Assembly (NCBI GenBank): GCA_945906725.1
Contig: CAMDRI010000016.1
Span: forward strand, 1-51,086
Length of the DNA: 51,086 nucleotides
Direction: 5' to 3'
Origin: Candidatus Kuenenia stuttgartensis
GTDB taxonomy: Bacteria > Planctomycetota > Planctomycetia > Planctomycetales > Planctomycetaceae
The notes beneath the pieces are model-generated. The model worked only from the letters and a program-made list of their open reading frames with translations, had not been told where the DNA came from and made no database searches. Below, one piece after another: positions 41,398 through 50,959 of this stretch (its first letter is position 1; the number at the start of each line of letters is the position of its first letter). Position numbers and translations under genes: made by a program.

Positions 41398-42867
41398 TCA
41401 GGATTCCACCAGCGACAGGACTGGCTGGACTCCAGTAATGTCGGCATCGGTCAGACTTTCGTCGCGTCCCTGATGTGGATGCGTGAGCCGAGTGTGATCC
41501 AATCCAAACTGTCGCAGCAGCGTGGCGTGGAATTCTCCCACGGCGACGGGTTTGTCGACAATCTTGTAGCCAAACTCATCAGTCGTGCCGTGGGTTAGTC
41601 CGGCCTTGAATCCGCCACCGGCGACCAAGGCGGAAAAAGCGTGGCGATTGTGATCGCGTCCATCCTTGCCTTGCGAGACCGGCAAGCGACCAAATTCACC
41701 GACCCACAACACGACGGTATCGTCCAGCAAGCCGGTCCGTTTCAAATCCTGAATCAACGCGGCCGAGGGTTGATCGACGTTCCCCGCCACCAAGCGCGTC
41801 CCCTGGTTGTGGTTGCTGTGAGTATCCCAAGGATCGCCCGAAACCTTCGTGGCATCGTTGAAGAGCGCGACGAAACGCACGCCGCTTTCGAGCAACCGGC
41901 GAGCCATCAGACAGCGTCGGCCGTAGGTGCCCGTGGCCGGATTGTTCATGCCGTAAGCGGCGTGTGTGGCCGCCGTCTCCCGCGCGAGGTCCATCGCGCT
42001 GGTGACTTCGTCGCCGATGTTGCCGGCCAAGGCGTTGTTGGCGATCCGCGCATCGAGTTCCGTCAAGTGCGCGTAGCGCCGCTGATGTTGGCGATTCAAG
42101 CCATCCAGTAGTGCCAATTGATGGCGCTGCATCTCTTCGCTGACTGCCGCGGGGAGCGCCAAATCGAACAAACCGGGACCGTCGCACCGCAGCGGCGTGC
42201 CTTGATAAATGGCCGGGAGAAAACCCGATGACCAGTTGCGAATGCCATCGACTTGGTCGGTGCTCGGACTGCTCAGCACGACATAGGGGGGCAGATTCTG
42301 GTTGGGAGTTCCCAATGCGAAGGAGATCCACGATCCGATTGTTGGTCGTCCCAAGCGCGGCTTGCCCGTTTGGAAATGCCGCAGAGCTCCCTCATGGTCA
42401 TTGACCAGCGTGTGCAGCGAGCGAATCTGACACACGTCGTCGGCACACTGGGCCAGGTGCGGCAACAGCTCGCTGAATTCCATGCCGCAATCGCCGTGCT
42501 TGGCAAACTTGAACGGACTGGGCGTGCAGAGGCTGCTGTCTTGCTTGTCGAAGAAAGCTTCAACGCCGCCGGGCAACGGCTTGCCGGCCTGTTTTTCCAG
42601 GGCGGGCTTGGGATCGAACAGGTCGATTTGGCTAGGACCGCCATGCTGGAACAGCAACACCATCCGTTGGGCGCGAGGCGAGAAGTGCGTCGCTCGGACA
42701 CTCACGTCGCGACCCGGTACTGAGGTGCCGGCCAGCGCGGGTTGATCGCCGCAAATCAAGTTCGCCAGACCCATCCAACCCGCGCCCAGCGCGCCGCGCC
42801 GAAGCAGTTCTCGACGCGACAGCAACGCCGCCTCGCAAGTCGAACGCTGGAGATGATTGTGATTCAT
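41398..42867 (-). CDS. DUF1501 Tat-exported protein
   Basis: 489 aa from ATG 42867 (MNHNHLQRSTCEAALLSRRE), which carries a twin-arginine signal SRRELLRRGALGAGWMGLAN. The DUF1501 body includes VLLFQHGGPSQIDLFDPKPA, MEFSELLPHLAQCADDVCQI and VGEFGRLPVSQGKDGRDHNR. SD GAGGAAG overlaps the stop codon of the upstream gene (gap 10 bases), so the two are co-transcribed. An in-frame extension to 43197 would overlap that gene and is rejected. Confidence 0.88.
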   Translation of the reverse strand: MNHNHLQRSTCEAALLSRRELLRRGALGAGWMGLANLICGDQPALAGTSVPGRDVSVRATHFSPRAQRMVLLFQHGGPSQIDLFDPKPALEKQAGKPLPGGVEAFFDKQDSSLCTPSPFKFAKHGDCGMEFSELLPHLAQCADDVCQIRSLHTLVNDHEGALRHFQTGKPRLGRPTIGSWISFALGTPNQNLPPYVVLSSPSTDQVDGIRNWSSGFLPAIYQGTPLRCDGPGLFDLALPAAVSEEMQRHQLALLDGLNRQHQRRYAHLTELDARIANNALAGNIGDEVTSAMDLARETAATHAAYGMNNPATGTYGRRCLMARRLLESGVRFVALFNDATKVSGDPWDTHSNHNQGTRLVAGNVDQPSAALIQDLKRTGLLDDTVVLWVGEFGRLPVSQGKDGRDHNRHAFSALVAGGGFKAGLTHGTTDEFGYKIVDKPVAVGEFHATLLRQFGLDHTRLTHPHQGRDESLTDADITGVQPVLSLVES

Positions 42868-42877
42868 GGCAGCTTCC

Positions 42878-45766
42878 TCATTGCACTTGGATGAACTCGT
42901 TGGTCGCCAGCAGCATCCGGCAGAAATCGGCCAGTGCCGCCCGATCGGCGTTTTGCGGATCAGCTTGCGCTCGTAGCGCCGATTGCCGCCGCAGGAACTC
43001 GCCGCAACGTTGCAGTTCCGCGGCGTCAGGCTCGCGCGCGAGGGCCACGCGAAACGCTTGTCGGATGCGCGCGTCCGGTTCCGGTCCGGCTTCACGCTCG
43101 ACGCGCGCGGCAAAGTCGCGACCCATCTGCACGGCAAAGTCGCCGTTGAGCATTGCCAGCGATTGTGCCACGACTGTCGCCGTGGACCGCGCGACACAGT
43201 TGGGTTCCGGTGCGGCTTGATCGAACACTTGCAAGAACGCCAGCGGCTGCGAGCGGCGATGTCGAATGTAAATGCTGCGACGATCCACCTCGTGCGGGCC
43301 GTTGCCTATCGGCGCGGGAAGCACGATCTGACGAGTGCCCGGATCGACAGACTCGATGGCCGGCCCACCTGGTTTGAGGTTGATCGTGCCGGCCGCTGCC
43401 AACAGGCAATCGCGGATCAACTCGGCATCCAGACGATGAGCTGGAAATCGACCGTACCACAAATTTTCGGGATCGCGTTCGACCGTCGGTCCCTCGGGGA
43501 CGCTGGTCTGCCGATACGTTTTCGAGAGCACGATTTCCCGATGGATCGGTTTCAATCGCCAGCCGTTATCGACCAACTTGGCCGCCAGCCATTCGAGCAG
43601 TTCCGGATGCGTCGGCCGCACGCCGCTTGCGCCGAAGTTCTCAGGCGTGGGGACCAAGCCCTGGCCGAAGTGACCGCGCCACAGCCGATCGACCTCGACT
43701 CGCGCCAACAGCGCGGCCGCGCGCGAACCGGGGCGAGTCGCCCACCGCGCGAACGCCAATCGACGGCCGGTGGTTTTTGCGCCCGTGAGCGGAGGCTCAA
43801 TCGGCATCGCGTTGTCAGCATCGACCAACACCGAGAGCGGCCCCGGATCAATTGCTGGGCCGTGCTGAAAGTAATCTCCGCGCTTGAGCAACGGGACCAC
43901 GGGCGGTTGATCGGAGAGGTCGGTGGTCCAAGCGATCCGCTCCGGTTCAGCCATGCGCCGTTTCTCGACCGCCGCGATCGCCTCGGTCAATTGCCGTTTT
44001 CGCTCGGCCAGCTTTTCGTTGAACGCCGCTTGAGCAACAGCCGCTTCCTCTGCCACTGGCAGCGAGCTTTCGATGACCACATTGTCGACTACGAAGCTGC
44101 GCGAGCAGCACAGTTCGAACCCGAATCCACCATCCGGCAGTTGCTCGGCTTTGAGATGCTGCGTCGGTTGTTCCGGCTGACCATCAACCAGATGTTCGAG
44201 CAAGAACTGGTCGTCCCCGATGCGAGTGATCCGCACGCCGAAATTGTGTCCGGCCGAGTAGCCGGTCTTGCCGAGAACTCCTGTTCCGCGCTGATCTTTG
44301 CCGGGATAGTCGAGATTGACCGTCGCGCCGCCAGCCGGGTTGCCGTCGAACAGAATGTTGCCTTGGGGAGTCTGACCGGAGGACGCATCGCCGCTGTCAT
44401 CGTAATCGTGCAGTGCGATGTAGTAGCCGACCCGTTCCGCCGGTTTGCCCTCCGGCCCGCGCAGATCGACCAGATCAAAGGTCGCCTGAATCCAATCTCC
44501 GACACGATTCGGGGTCCAATCAAGAGCCTGCTTCGTGACCAACCAAACGGTATCACCCGGTGGGGCGGCCAGGACTGCCAGTCGGCCCTCCTGAATCTGT
44601 GCGGCCGGTCTGTTCTGGCGATCCAATCGGACGGCGGGATTGCCGGCCGGAGTGTCGTCGCCCGGTGCGGTGTCGCTCCATTTCGCGGCGAGCGATGCGC
44701 CAGAGAAATCGTCTCGAAACGCGACTAGCCCCGGCAGACGATGCTTGACCACCCACGCACCGAACTCCGCACGCAGCGCGGTGATGTCGCGATCGATCTG
44801 CTCGTTGCCGGCTCGCCAAGCCGCGACTTCGGTTGGTCCCGCCGCGTGAATCCAGCGGTCTTTCGGTGGAGTCCAGTTCTTGACATTGAAGGCCGGATAA
44901 AAGATGGCCTGCAACGAGTAATAGTCGCGCTGCGGAATCGGATCGAACTTGTGGTTGTGACAACGGGCGCATTCGATCGTCATGCCGAACATGGCCGACA
45001 TCGTGATCTGCAATTGCGATTCGAGCACCGCGTACCGCTCCATGACACGTGTGATCTCGTTCCCTTCCGTGGTATCGGTCCCATCGGGAGCATTGCGCAG
45101 GAAATGCGTGGCGATCAACTTGTCGAGGTCTGCGGTCGAGAGCTGTTGCGTCGCCGGATCGTTGACCAACTCGTCACCGGCTAGTTGCTCCCTCCACCAC
45201 TGATCGTAGGGCTTGTCGTTGTTCAAGCTGTGAATGACATAATCGCGGTAACGCCAGGCGAGCGGCCGCGGCGTGTCGTGCCGGATGTAGCCGTTGCTGT
45301 CGGAATAGCCCACGACGTCGAGCCATTGCCGCCCCCAACGTTCGCCGTAGTGCGACGAGGCCAGCCAGCGATCGACCAGTTTTTCGTAGGCGTCGGGCGC
45401 ACGGTCGGCGATGAATTTTTCGACCTCCGCCGGAGTTGGCGGCAACCCGATCAAGTCGAGTGACAGCCTCCGAATCAACATTCGACGATCGGCCTCCGCA
45501 GCGAACGACAAGCCCCGCGCTTCCAACCGCGCTAGCACGAACCGGTCGATCGGTGAGGTTGTCCGATCAGCGTCCAAGACGGTCGGAGACTCCGGCCGCG
45601 CGAGTCGCTGAAACGACCAGAATGTTCGTTCGGCGTTGGTCGGCCCGTCCTCGAAGAACGGGCCTGCGGTCACAGCGGACTGCCCGATGCAGGCAATGAA
45701 TGCCCAGAACACGGCGATTCGTTTCCGCAGGCTCAGTTGGCTGGCATCGAGACAGGATCGGCTCAT
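42878..45766 (-). CDS. DUF1549-LamG-like-DUF1553 exported protein lacking the N-terminal cytochrome domain
   Basis: 962 aa from ATG 45766 (MSRSCLDASQLSLRKR), with a hydrophobic signal-like segment IAVFWAFIACIGQSAVTAGP. Unlike its two neighbours it has no N-terminal CxxCH (PSCyt1) module and goes straight to DUF1549 (about 70-310, with CARCHNHKFDPIPQ). Residues about 345-570 form a beta-rich, LamG/concanavalin-like insert (FRDDFSGASLAAKWSDTAPG, DWIQATFDLVDLRGPEGK, VGYYIALHDYDDSGD). DUF1553 follows (about 680-940). The insert may bind carbohydrate. Paired with the downstream DUF1501 gene at 41398. Confidence 0.87.
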   Translation of the reverse strand: MSRSCLDASQLSLRKRIAVFWAFIACIGQSAVTAGPFFEDGPTNAERTFWSFQRLARPESPTVLDADRTTSPIDRFVLARLEARGLSFAAEADRRMLIRRLSLDLIGLPPTPAEVEKFIADRAPDAYEKLVDRWLASSHYGERWGRQWLDVVGYSDSNGYIRHDTPRPLAWRYRDYVIHSLNNDKPYDQWWREQLAGDELVNDPATQQLSTADLDKLIATHFLRNAPDGTDTTEGNEITRVMERYAVLESQLQITMSAMFGMTIECARCHNHKFDPIPQRDYYSLQAIFYPAFNVKNWTPPKDRWIHAAGPTEVAAWRAGNEQIDRDITALRAEFGAWVVKHRLPGLVAFRDDFSGASLAAKWSDTAPGDDTPAGNPAVRLDRQNRPAAQIQEGRLAVLAAPPGDTVWLVTKQALDWTPNRVGDWIQATFDLVDLRGPEGKPAERVGYYIALHDYDDSGDASSGQTPQGNILFDGNPAGGATVNLDYPGKDQRGTGVLGKTGYSAGHNFGVRITRIGDDQFLLEHLVDGQPEQPTQHLKAEQLPDGGFGFELCCSRSFVVDNVVIESSLPVAEEAAVAQAAFNEKLAERKRQLTEAIAAVEKRRMAEPERIAWTTDLSDQPPVVPLLKRGDYFQHGPAIDPGPLSVLVDADNAMPIEPPLTGAKTTGRRLAFARWATRPGSRAAALLARVEVDRLWRGHFGQGLVPTPENFGASGVRPTHPELLEWLAAKLVDNGWRLKPIHREIVLSKTYRQTSVPEGPTVERDPENLWYGRFPAHRLDAELIRDCLLAAAGTINLKPGGPAIESVDPGTRQIVLPAPIGNGPHEVDRRSIYIRHRRSQPLAFLQVFDQAAPEPNCVARSTATVVAQSLAMLNGDFAVQMGRDFAARVEREAGPEPDARIRQAFRVALAREPDAAELQRCGEFLRRQSALRAQADPQNADRAALADFCRMLLATNEFIQVQ

Positions 45767-45906
45767 CACTCGTCCCAAAAACTAGAAAGTCTTTTGCGCC
45801 TCCCGTGTACTTTCGGAGTGCAACATCGGGGAGGCAACTCAATTGGCAAAATGCGCTGCGTCCCCGTTCATCACGTTGCGCGCGACGTGATTCGCTGGTT
45901 TGTTCG

Positions 45907-47175
45907 CTAACGCAGCGGGGCAGTCGGATCGGAGTCCAGGTCGGGCTGCGGCGCATGCGGATAATCGACGGGCTCGTAACGGATCGCCAGCTCGGGAGTC
46001 ATCAACTTCTCGTGGCTCTGAAATCGTGACGTGAGCACTCGGTCGAGAATGCCGCTGCTCAGCAGAGTTCGTTCTATGGGATAGCTCGGCCGGCCCGTGT
46101 GGATCATCCGCTCGATCCCTTTCAGCAGATACGCGAAGTGGGGATGGCGGGGCGTCGTTCTCTCTTCGAATCGAGTGGCCACCGGTGTCGGCTCCCCTTT
46201 GAGCGTCAGAGCGGCCGATGTTCCACCGGCAATGCCGGGCAGCATGAAGACGGCTCCGAGCAGGCCATCGAGGTATTGAAATAGATACAAGGCGGACTCC
46301 TTGCTTCCGCGAACTTGATCCGGCTGATTGCAGACCCGCGCGAGCGCGGCGTCGAACGTCTTCTTCGAGATCAGGCCGTCATCCAGAGGCTGCCACATCG
46401 CGTCCCCTTGCAGGCACTGCACCCATTTCACGCCGGTCTCGGCCCCACGCCGCCGTTCGACAAGACACTGGAAGCTGTCCAGCGCGTGGAATCCATAGAT
46501 ATCCGGGTGCCCATAGCCAATGCCGACCGCGGCCTCGATCTCGCAATTTAGAGGCACAGTCAGGTTGGGATCGCGGTAGGTGACCGCCAGTGAGGAACCG
46601 GCCATGAACGGGACTTTCATTTCCTTCGCTCGGTCATACATCCATTTCGCGTCGTCCCATTGAGGCCCCAGGTGTTTGTCGTTGAAGACCGGCACGACAC
46701 GGCCGCACTTTTTGAAGGTGTCGGTGATTGCCTCGAAGAAGCGGCGGCGCGGATACAGGACCTGCCCCTTGTCGTTCGACGGATAGCTGCCGTGCTCGCC
46801 GATGCTGATCACGCCATCGACCGGAATTCGATCGCCACCGACGGTGACGGCTTTCTCAATCGTGTCGAAGAGCGGCACGTCGTACTTCTGCGCCATTGCG
46901 CGGCCAATGTCCGTGGCGCTGACCTGCTCGATGTACAACGACGCGAGTTTCAGAGCCGGCCCGGGGCCGCCATCCTGCTGCCAGCCTTCGAGCACTTTGC
47001 CGATCAGCACATCGGCGTGAGATCCCTTGAAATAAGTCGTCACCACGGCGGCGACCGACTTCGGCATCTTTGGTTGACCAACATCCGCGACCGAGTGCGT
47101 TGCCAGCTCACTCCAAATTGCTGTTGCCGCGGCGCTTGCCAGCCATTCACGGCGATTGAGTCTAGATGGGTCCAT
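45907..47175 (-). CDS. Tat-exported conserved hypothetical protein
   Basis: 422 aa from ATG 47175 (MDPSRLNRREWLASAAATAI), a twin-arginine signal. The mature part (VAAVVTTYFKGSHADVLIGK, VGGDRIPVDGVISIGEHGSY, RVVPVFNDKHLGPQWDDAKW, FMAGSSLAVTYRDP) has recurring features of an alpha/beta enzyme fold, but I do not recognise a named family. It sits between DUF1501 and PSD1 genes and is transcribed with them. From 45767 to 45906 nothing recognisable was seen. Confidence 0.75.
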   Translation of the reverse strand: MDPSRLNRREWLASAAATAIWSELATHSVADVGQPKMPKSVAAVVTTYFKGSHADVLIGKVLEGWQQDGGPGPALKLASLYIEQVSATDIGRAMAQKYDVPLFDTIEKAVTVGGDRIPVDGVISIGEHGSYPSNDKGQVLYPRRRFFEAITDTFKKCGRVVPVFNDKHLGPQWDDAKWMYDRAKEMKVPFMAGSSLAVTYRDPNLTVPLNCEIEAAVGIGYGHPDIYGFHALDSFQCLVERRRGAETGVKWVQCLQGDAMWQPLDDGLISKKTFDAALARVCNQPDQVRGSKESALYLFQYLDGLLGAVFMLPGIAGGTSAALTLKGEPTPVATRFEERTTPRHPHFAYLLKGIERMIHTGRPSYPIERTLLSSGILDRVLTSRFQSHEKLMTPELAIRYEPVDYPHAPQPDLDSDPTAPLR

Positions 47176-47213
47176 TGTGGTTTGATCGCGCCCTTCGAAT
47201 TGGAGATCAGAAG

Positions 47214-48587
47214 TCACGACAGTGGCAGCACTTCGCCGTCGCAGATGGGGAAGGAGCGGTTGAGATTATCGTGGATCTCAGCTCGGGGAGAGATGCCGAG
47301 GGCTTGGAAAATCGTGGCGTGGACGTCGGGAGGAGTGCAGGGCAGTGCTTTTGGAAACGCTCCCTTGCTGTCGGTGCTGCCGTAGACTTGGCCCCCTTGA
47401 ATGCCGCCTCCAGCGAAGGCGATGGAGTAGGCGTCGGGATAATGGTCGCGGCCGGCTCCGCCGTTGATGCGCGGGGTGCGGCCGAAATCGGTCAGCACCA
47501 CGACCAACGTTTCGGCGAGCGTGCCTCGATCGGAAAGATCCTGTAAAAGGGCGGACGTCCCGCGATCGAAGACCGGGAGCAGGCGATTCTTCAGCCGATT
47601 GAAGTTGTCGCCGTGCGTGTCCCACATGTCTCCGGCCGCACCGTTGAGGTCTCCGGCGGCGCAGCAGACTTGGACGATCGGCACGCCGGCTTCGGTCAGG
47701 CGTCTGGCCAACAACAGGCTCTGACCACCGATGTGCTGGCCGTAGGTCTCGCGCACTTTTGGCGATTCTTTCTCCAAATCATACGCGTGCTTCACGGCCG
47801 AGCCGGACAGGATGTCGTTCGCGAGCGTGTGAAAATGTTGGAAGCCATCGTCGCTGCCGGCCGGTCGGTCAAACGGGTGTAGCGCTGCGAGCAATTGCCG
47901 TCGCGAAGTCAGCCTCGGCACATCGACTTCGTTGAGGTTCAAAACCTCCGAACCGAGCGTGCGAGAGACTCCGCCAAACGGCTCGCCGCTGGGAGTCCGC
48001 ATGATGATCGGATCGTATTTGACTCCCAGCCAGCCGCCGTATTCGCCAGCTTGCAGAGTGCCGTTGTCGACCAGCGGATAAGGCAATCGCACAGCGGGCG
48101 GAACACCGGGCGGTGCGGCGCGCAGCTTGGAAATCACCGCTGCGATCGACGGCCAATCGTCGCGCAACGGCGGAATGTTTCCGGCTCGCGGCGGCTTGTG
48201 CCCGGTCAGGTTCCAGTACATGCCGCGACCATGAGCCGCGTCGTCGTGATGAATCGAACGGATGATCGCCAGTTTGTCGGTGTGGCGCGCCAACAGCGGC
48301 ATGTGCTCGCCGATTTGAATGCCCGGCACAACCGTCGAGATCGGCGAGAACTCGCCCCGAACTTCGGCCGGAGCATTCGGCTTTAAATCAAACGATTCGA
48401 GATGACTGATCCCGCCCCAGAGATAAATGATGATGCAAGACTTGGCTTTCACCGGAATCGAATGACTGTCTGCGGTCGCACTTTGCATCTGTAAGAAATT
48501 CGGCAACGACAGCCCGCACATCCCGGCCATCACGCGGCGGCGAGAAAGCGGGATCGCAAACAGCGTTGATCTCGGAAGGTGGTTCAT
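47214..48587 (-). CDS. DUF1501 Tat-exported protein
   Basis: 457 aa from ATG 48587. Twin-arginine signal SRRRVMAGMCGLSLPNFL. The body includes IIIYLWGGISHLESFDLKPN, LLARRLTEAGVPIVQVCCAA and LTDFGRTPRINGGAGRDHYP. It is closer in layout to the next upstream DUF1501 gene (48617) than to the two further downstream, suggesting a local duplication. Neither of this pair has its own adjacent PSD1 gene. Confidence 0.88.
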   Translation of the reverse strand: MNHLPRSTLFAIPLSRRRVMAGMCGLSLPNFLQMQSATADSHSIPVKAKSCIIIYLWGGISHLESFDLKPNAPAEVRGEFSPISTVVPGIQIGEHMPLLARHTDKLAIIRSIHHDDAAHGRGMYWNLTGHKPPRAGNIPPLRDDWPSIAAVISKLRAAPPGVPPAVRLPYPLVDNGTLQAGEYGGWLGVKYDPIIMRTPSGEPFGGVSRTLGSEVLNLNEVDVPRLTSRRQLLAALHPFDRPAGSDDGFQHFHTLANDILSGSAVKHAYDLEKESPKVRETYGQHIGGQSLLLARRLTEAGVPIVQVCCAAGDLNGAAGDMWDTHGDNFNRLKNRLLPVFDRGTSALLQDLSDRGTLAETLVVVLTDFGRTPRINGGAGRDHYPDAYSIAFAGGGIQGGQVYGSTDSKGAFPKALPCTPPDVHATIFQALGISPRAEIHDNLNRSFPICDGEVLPLS

Positions 48588-48616
48588 GCGGAACCTGTTG
48601 ACCTATTCGTGGACGA

Positions 48617-49996
48617 TTAACTGATCCGTCCGGAATAGAGCGGGGCGATCACTTCGCCGTTGAGCAAATGATTCGGCCGTTGCAACGGGTCCATGAGTAC
48701 CGCGTTGTGATCGACTCCGAGGGCGTTGAACAAGGTCGTGCAGACATCGGCCGGCGACCACGGCCGCGACACCGGGTACGCCGCGTTGGCGTCTGACTGC
48801 CCGACGACTTGGCCCCCTCGAACGCCGGCTCCGGCGACGAGTGCCGAGTATACGTGAGCCCAATGGTCGCGACCGGGAATCGTTTGGCCGGGGAGCGTCG
48901 AGATGCGTGGCGTCCGGCCGAACTCCCCCATGACGAGCACCAGCGTTTGGTCCAACAGCCCCGTCGATAACAAGTCGTCGATGAGTGCCGCAAGACCTTG
49001 ATCCAACTGCGGCAGCAGGCGGTTCTTCAGGGCTCCCCAGTTGTCGACATGCGTATCCCACGTTTGCACGATGCCCATCGCCGCTTGCACGATCGGGACT
49101 CCCGCTTGCAGCAATCGTCGCGCGAGCAACAGCGACTGGCCGAATTTGTTCCGGCCATAACGATCGCGAACCGGAGCCTCTTCGCGTTGAATGTCGAACG
49201 CCTGGGCGACTCGATCGGACGTCAGCAGTGAGAACGCCAAGCCTTGCTGTTCGGCGAACGAATTGGCTCGTCCTTCCGCGTCGAGCGACAGCGGGCTGCG
49301 ATTCACCGTCTCCAACAACCCGCGCCGCGCCAGCAGCCGAGGAGAGGTGACTCCCGGTTGCAGGCTCAGTGAATCGATGTGGAATTTGGGATCATTGGGA
49401 TCATGGTTGATCTGCCACGCATCGTGCTTCGGACCGAGGAACCCGGCATGTTGTCCCGGCCAAGTGAGCGGTCCTTCGATGAAGTAATTCGGCAGTGAAA
49501 CGCCGATCGGAACGCCGTCGTTGCGTGGCCGGACGTAGCTGAGCGCCGCCGCGAAGTTCGGGAAGTCGTTGCGCGATTCGACGCGATCCAGATCACTGCC
49601 GCCGCGCGGAATCGGTGTCGGGCGGCCGGTCAGCGCGACGTGCGTCGCCAGCAGATGATTGTGTTCGAGGTGCGCCAACGAACGGAGCACCGACCAGTGT
49701 TTCAGTTGCTGAGCCAGTCGCGGCAGATGCTCGCAAACCTGCACGCCCGGAACTGCGGTTTCGATCGGCGCAAACTCGCCACGGATTTCCACCGGAGCAT
49801 CCGGTTTTGGATCGAGCATATCCAATTGGCTAGGCCCACCGCTGAGATGGACGATCAAAACCGATTTGGCTCGCCCAGTGGACGACGAGGCGGCGGACAC
49901 TGAGTTCCGGATCAACGGCAACGCCGTCCCCAAGACACCCGCCGCGCCGACTCGCAGCCAATCACGTCGCACAATTTGGTCATGCGGAGAAATCAT
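48617..49996 (-). CDS. DUF1501 Tat-exported protein, first gene of the block
   Basis: 459 aa from ATG 49996 (MISPHDQIVRRDWLRVGAAG) with SD GAGGTGACC. Twin-arginine signal VRRDWLRVGAAGVLGTALPL. The body includes LIVHLSGGPSQLDMLDPKPD, LLARRLLQAGVPIVQAAMGI and VMGEFGRTPRISTLPGQTIP. It is the most upstream gene of the minus-strand block, so the block's main promoter should lie in 49997-50431. Confidence 0.88.
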   Translation of the reverse strand: MISPHDQIVRRDWLRVGAAGVLGTALPLIRNSVSAASSSTGRAKSVLIVHLSGGPSQLDMLDPKPDAPVEIRGEFAPIETAVPGVQVCEHLPRLAQQLKHWSVLRSLAHLEHNHLLATHVALTGRPTPIPRGGSDLDRVESRNDFPNFAAALSYVRPRNDGVPIGVSLPNYFIEGPLTWPGQHAGFLGPKHDAWQINHDPNDPKFHIDSLSLQPGVTSPRLLARRGLLETVNRSPLSLDAEGRANSFAEQQGLAFSLLTSDRVAQAFDIQREEAPVRDRYGRNKFGQSLLLARRLLQAGVPIVQAAMGIVQTWDTHVDNWGALKNRLLPQLDQGLAALIDDLLSTGLLDQTLVLVMGEFGRTPRISTLPGQTIPGRDHWAHVYSALVAGAGVRGGQVVGQSDANAAYPVSRPWSPADVCTTLFNALGVDHNAVLMDPLQRPNHLLNGEVIAPLYSGRIS

Positions 49997-50431
49997 CGTT
50001 GGTCACCTCGGGTTCCATCTTCACCGAACGGCTGTCAGCCTTGTCCATTCTTGCAGAAACAATGTGTCTTCGCGATATCGTGCATTACTGCGCCAGACAA
50101 CGCTCGTGGGTTGAAGTGCTCAAAAACCGCTGAACACTTTTCGGATAGACTCCGAGCTATCGACTATTTTTCAGACAAAGCCCATCTCCTTCTTTGCGGT
50201 GGTTTTTTTGCTTGGAATCACTGCGTTTCTCACTCATGCCGCAGAGTTCAAACGGCGTCCTGTTCTCTGAGGGTTGAGCGACCGGAAGTTCTGCAAGTCG
50301 TTTCCCGCACTCAGTTTCTCTTGGTTCAAACGGTTGCTGACGGACGGGTGCGTTCCAATCGCTTTCCCGCTAAAACAACTGTTTATTTCATCGGCCAATT
50401 TCTGCCGCTGTGAGGGTGATCGGCTGTCCGT
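49997..50431. other. 435-base gap between the DUF1501 block and the kinase gene
   Basis: Divergent upstream region for the exported-protein block (minus) and the kinase (plus). It is more AT-rich than the flanking genes, with a GGTTTTTTTGC run near 50203. I could not fix promoter boxes and see no palindromic element, RNA gene or plausible small gene. Confidence 0.5.
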
Positions 50432-50959
50432 ATGAGCGAACCCAACCGCTACGATGTGACTGTTGTCGAACAAGAGAACCCTATCTCGCCGGGTGACGCT
50501 GCGCCCGCTCAACCGCTCAAACAGATTGCTCGCTACCGGATCGAGAAAGTGCTGGGCAAGGGCGGTTTCGGCCTCGTCTATCTGGCCCACGATGAGCAAC
50601 TAGATCGGCTGGTCGCCATCAAGGTTCCGCACGCCAAGCTGATCTCCAACCCCGAGGATGCGGCGGCGTATTTGACCGAGGCACGCACGGTCGCCAATCT
50701 CGATCATCCCGGCATCGTCCCCGTGTATGATGTCGGCAGCACCGAAGACTGTCCCTGCTACGTCGTGTCGAAATACATCGACGGGATCGACCTTTCTGCA
50801 AGGATCAAGGAGAGTCGGCTCAAGTACCGGGAAGATGCCGAACTGGTGGCGACGGTGGCCGCAGCGTTGCACTATGCCCATAAGCAGCGGCTAGTGCATC
50901 GGGACGTGAAGCTGGCAAATATCTTGATCGGCAAAGTCTGCAGGGCGTACGCGCCATAG
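50432..50959 (+). CDS. Serine/threonine protein kinase, truncated in the catalytic loop
   Basis: Planctomycete-type STK N-terminus: G-loop GKGGFG at 42-47, VAIK Lys64, alpha-C Glu83, and catalytic loop HRDVKLANIL at 156-165. After NILIGK (about 50935) the sequence departs from the kinase fold and stops 7 codons later. DFG, the activation segment and the whole C-lobe are missing, so the product cannot be an active kinase. The break coincides with what looks like the left end of an insertion sequence carrying its own start codon at 51047. The intact gene would have been much longer, as such kinases usually carry C-terminal repeats or a membrane anchor. Confidence 0.75.
   Translation: MSEPNRYDVTVVEQENPISPGDAAPAQPLKQIARYRIEKVLGKGGFGLVYLAHDEQLDRLVAIKVPHAKLISNPEDAAAYLTEARTVANLDHPGIVPVYDVGSTEDCPCYVVSKYIDGIDLSARIKESRLKYREDAELVATVAAALHYAHKQRLVHRDVKLANILIGKVCRAYAP

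Noticed and set aside
49997-50431. Small genes or a structured RNA in the gap before the kinase
   Set aside because: Only short frames without SD or conservation signs; no stable hairpin series noted.
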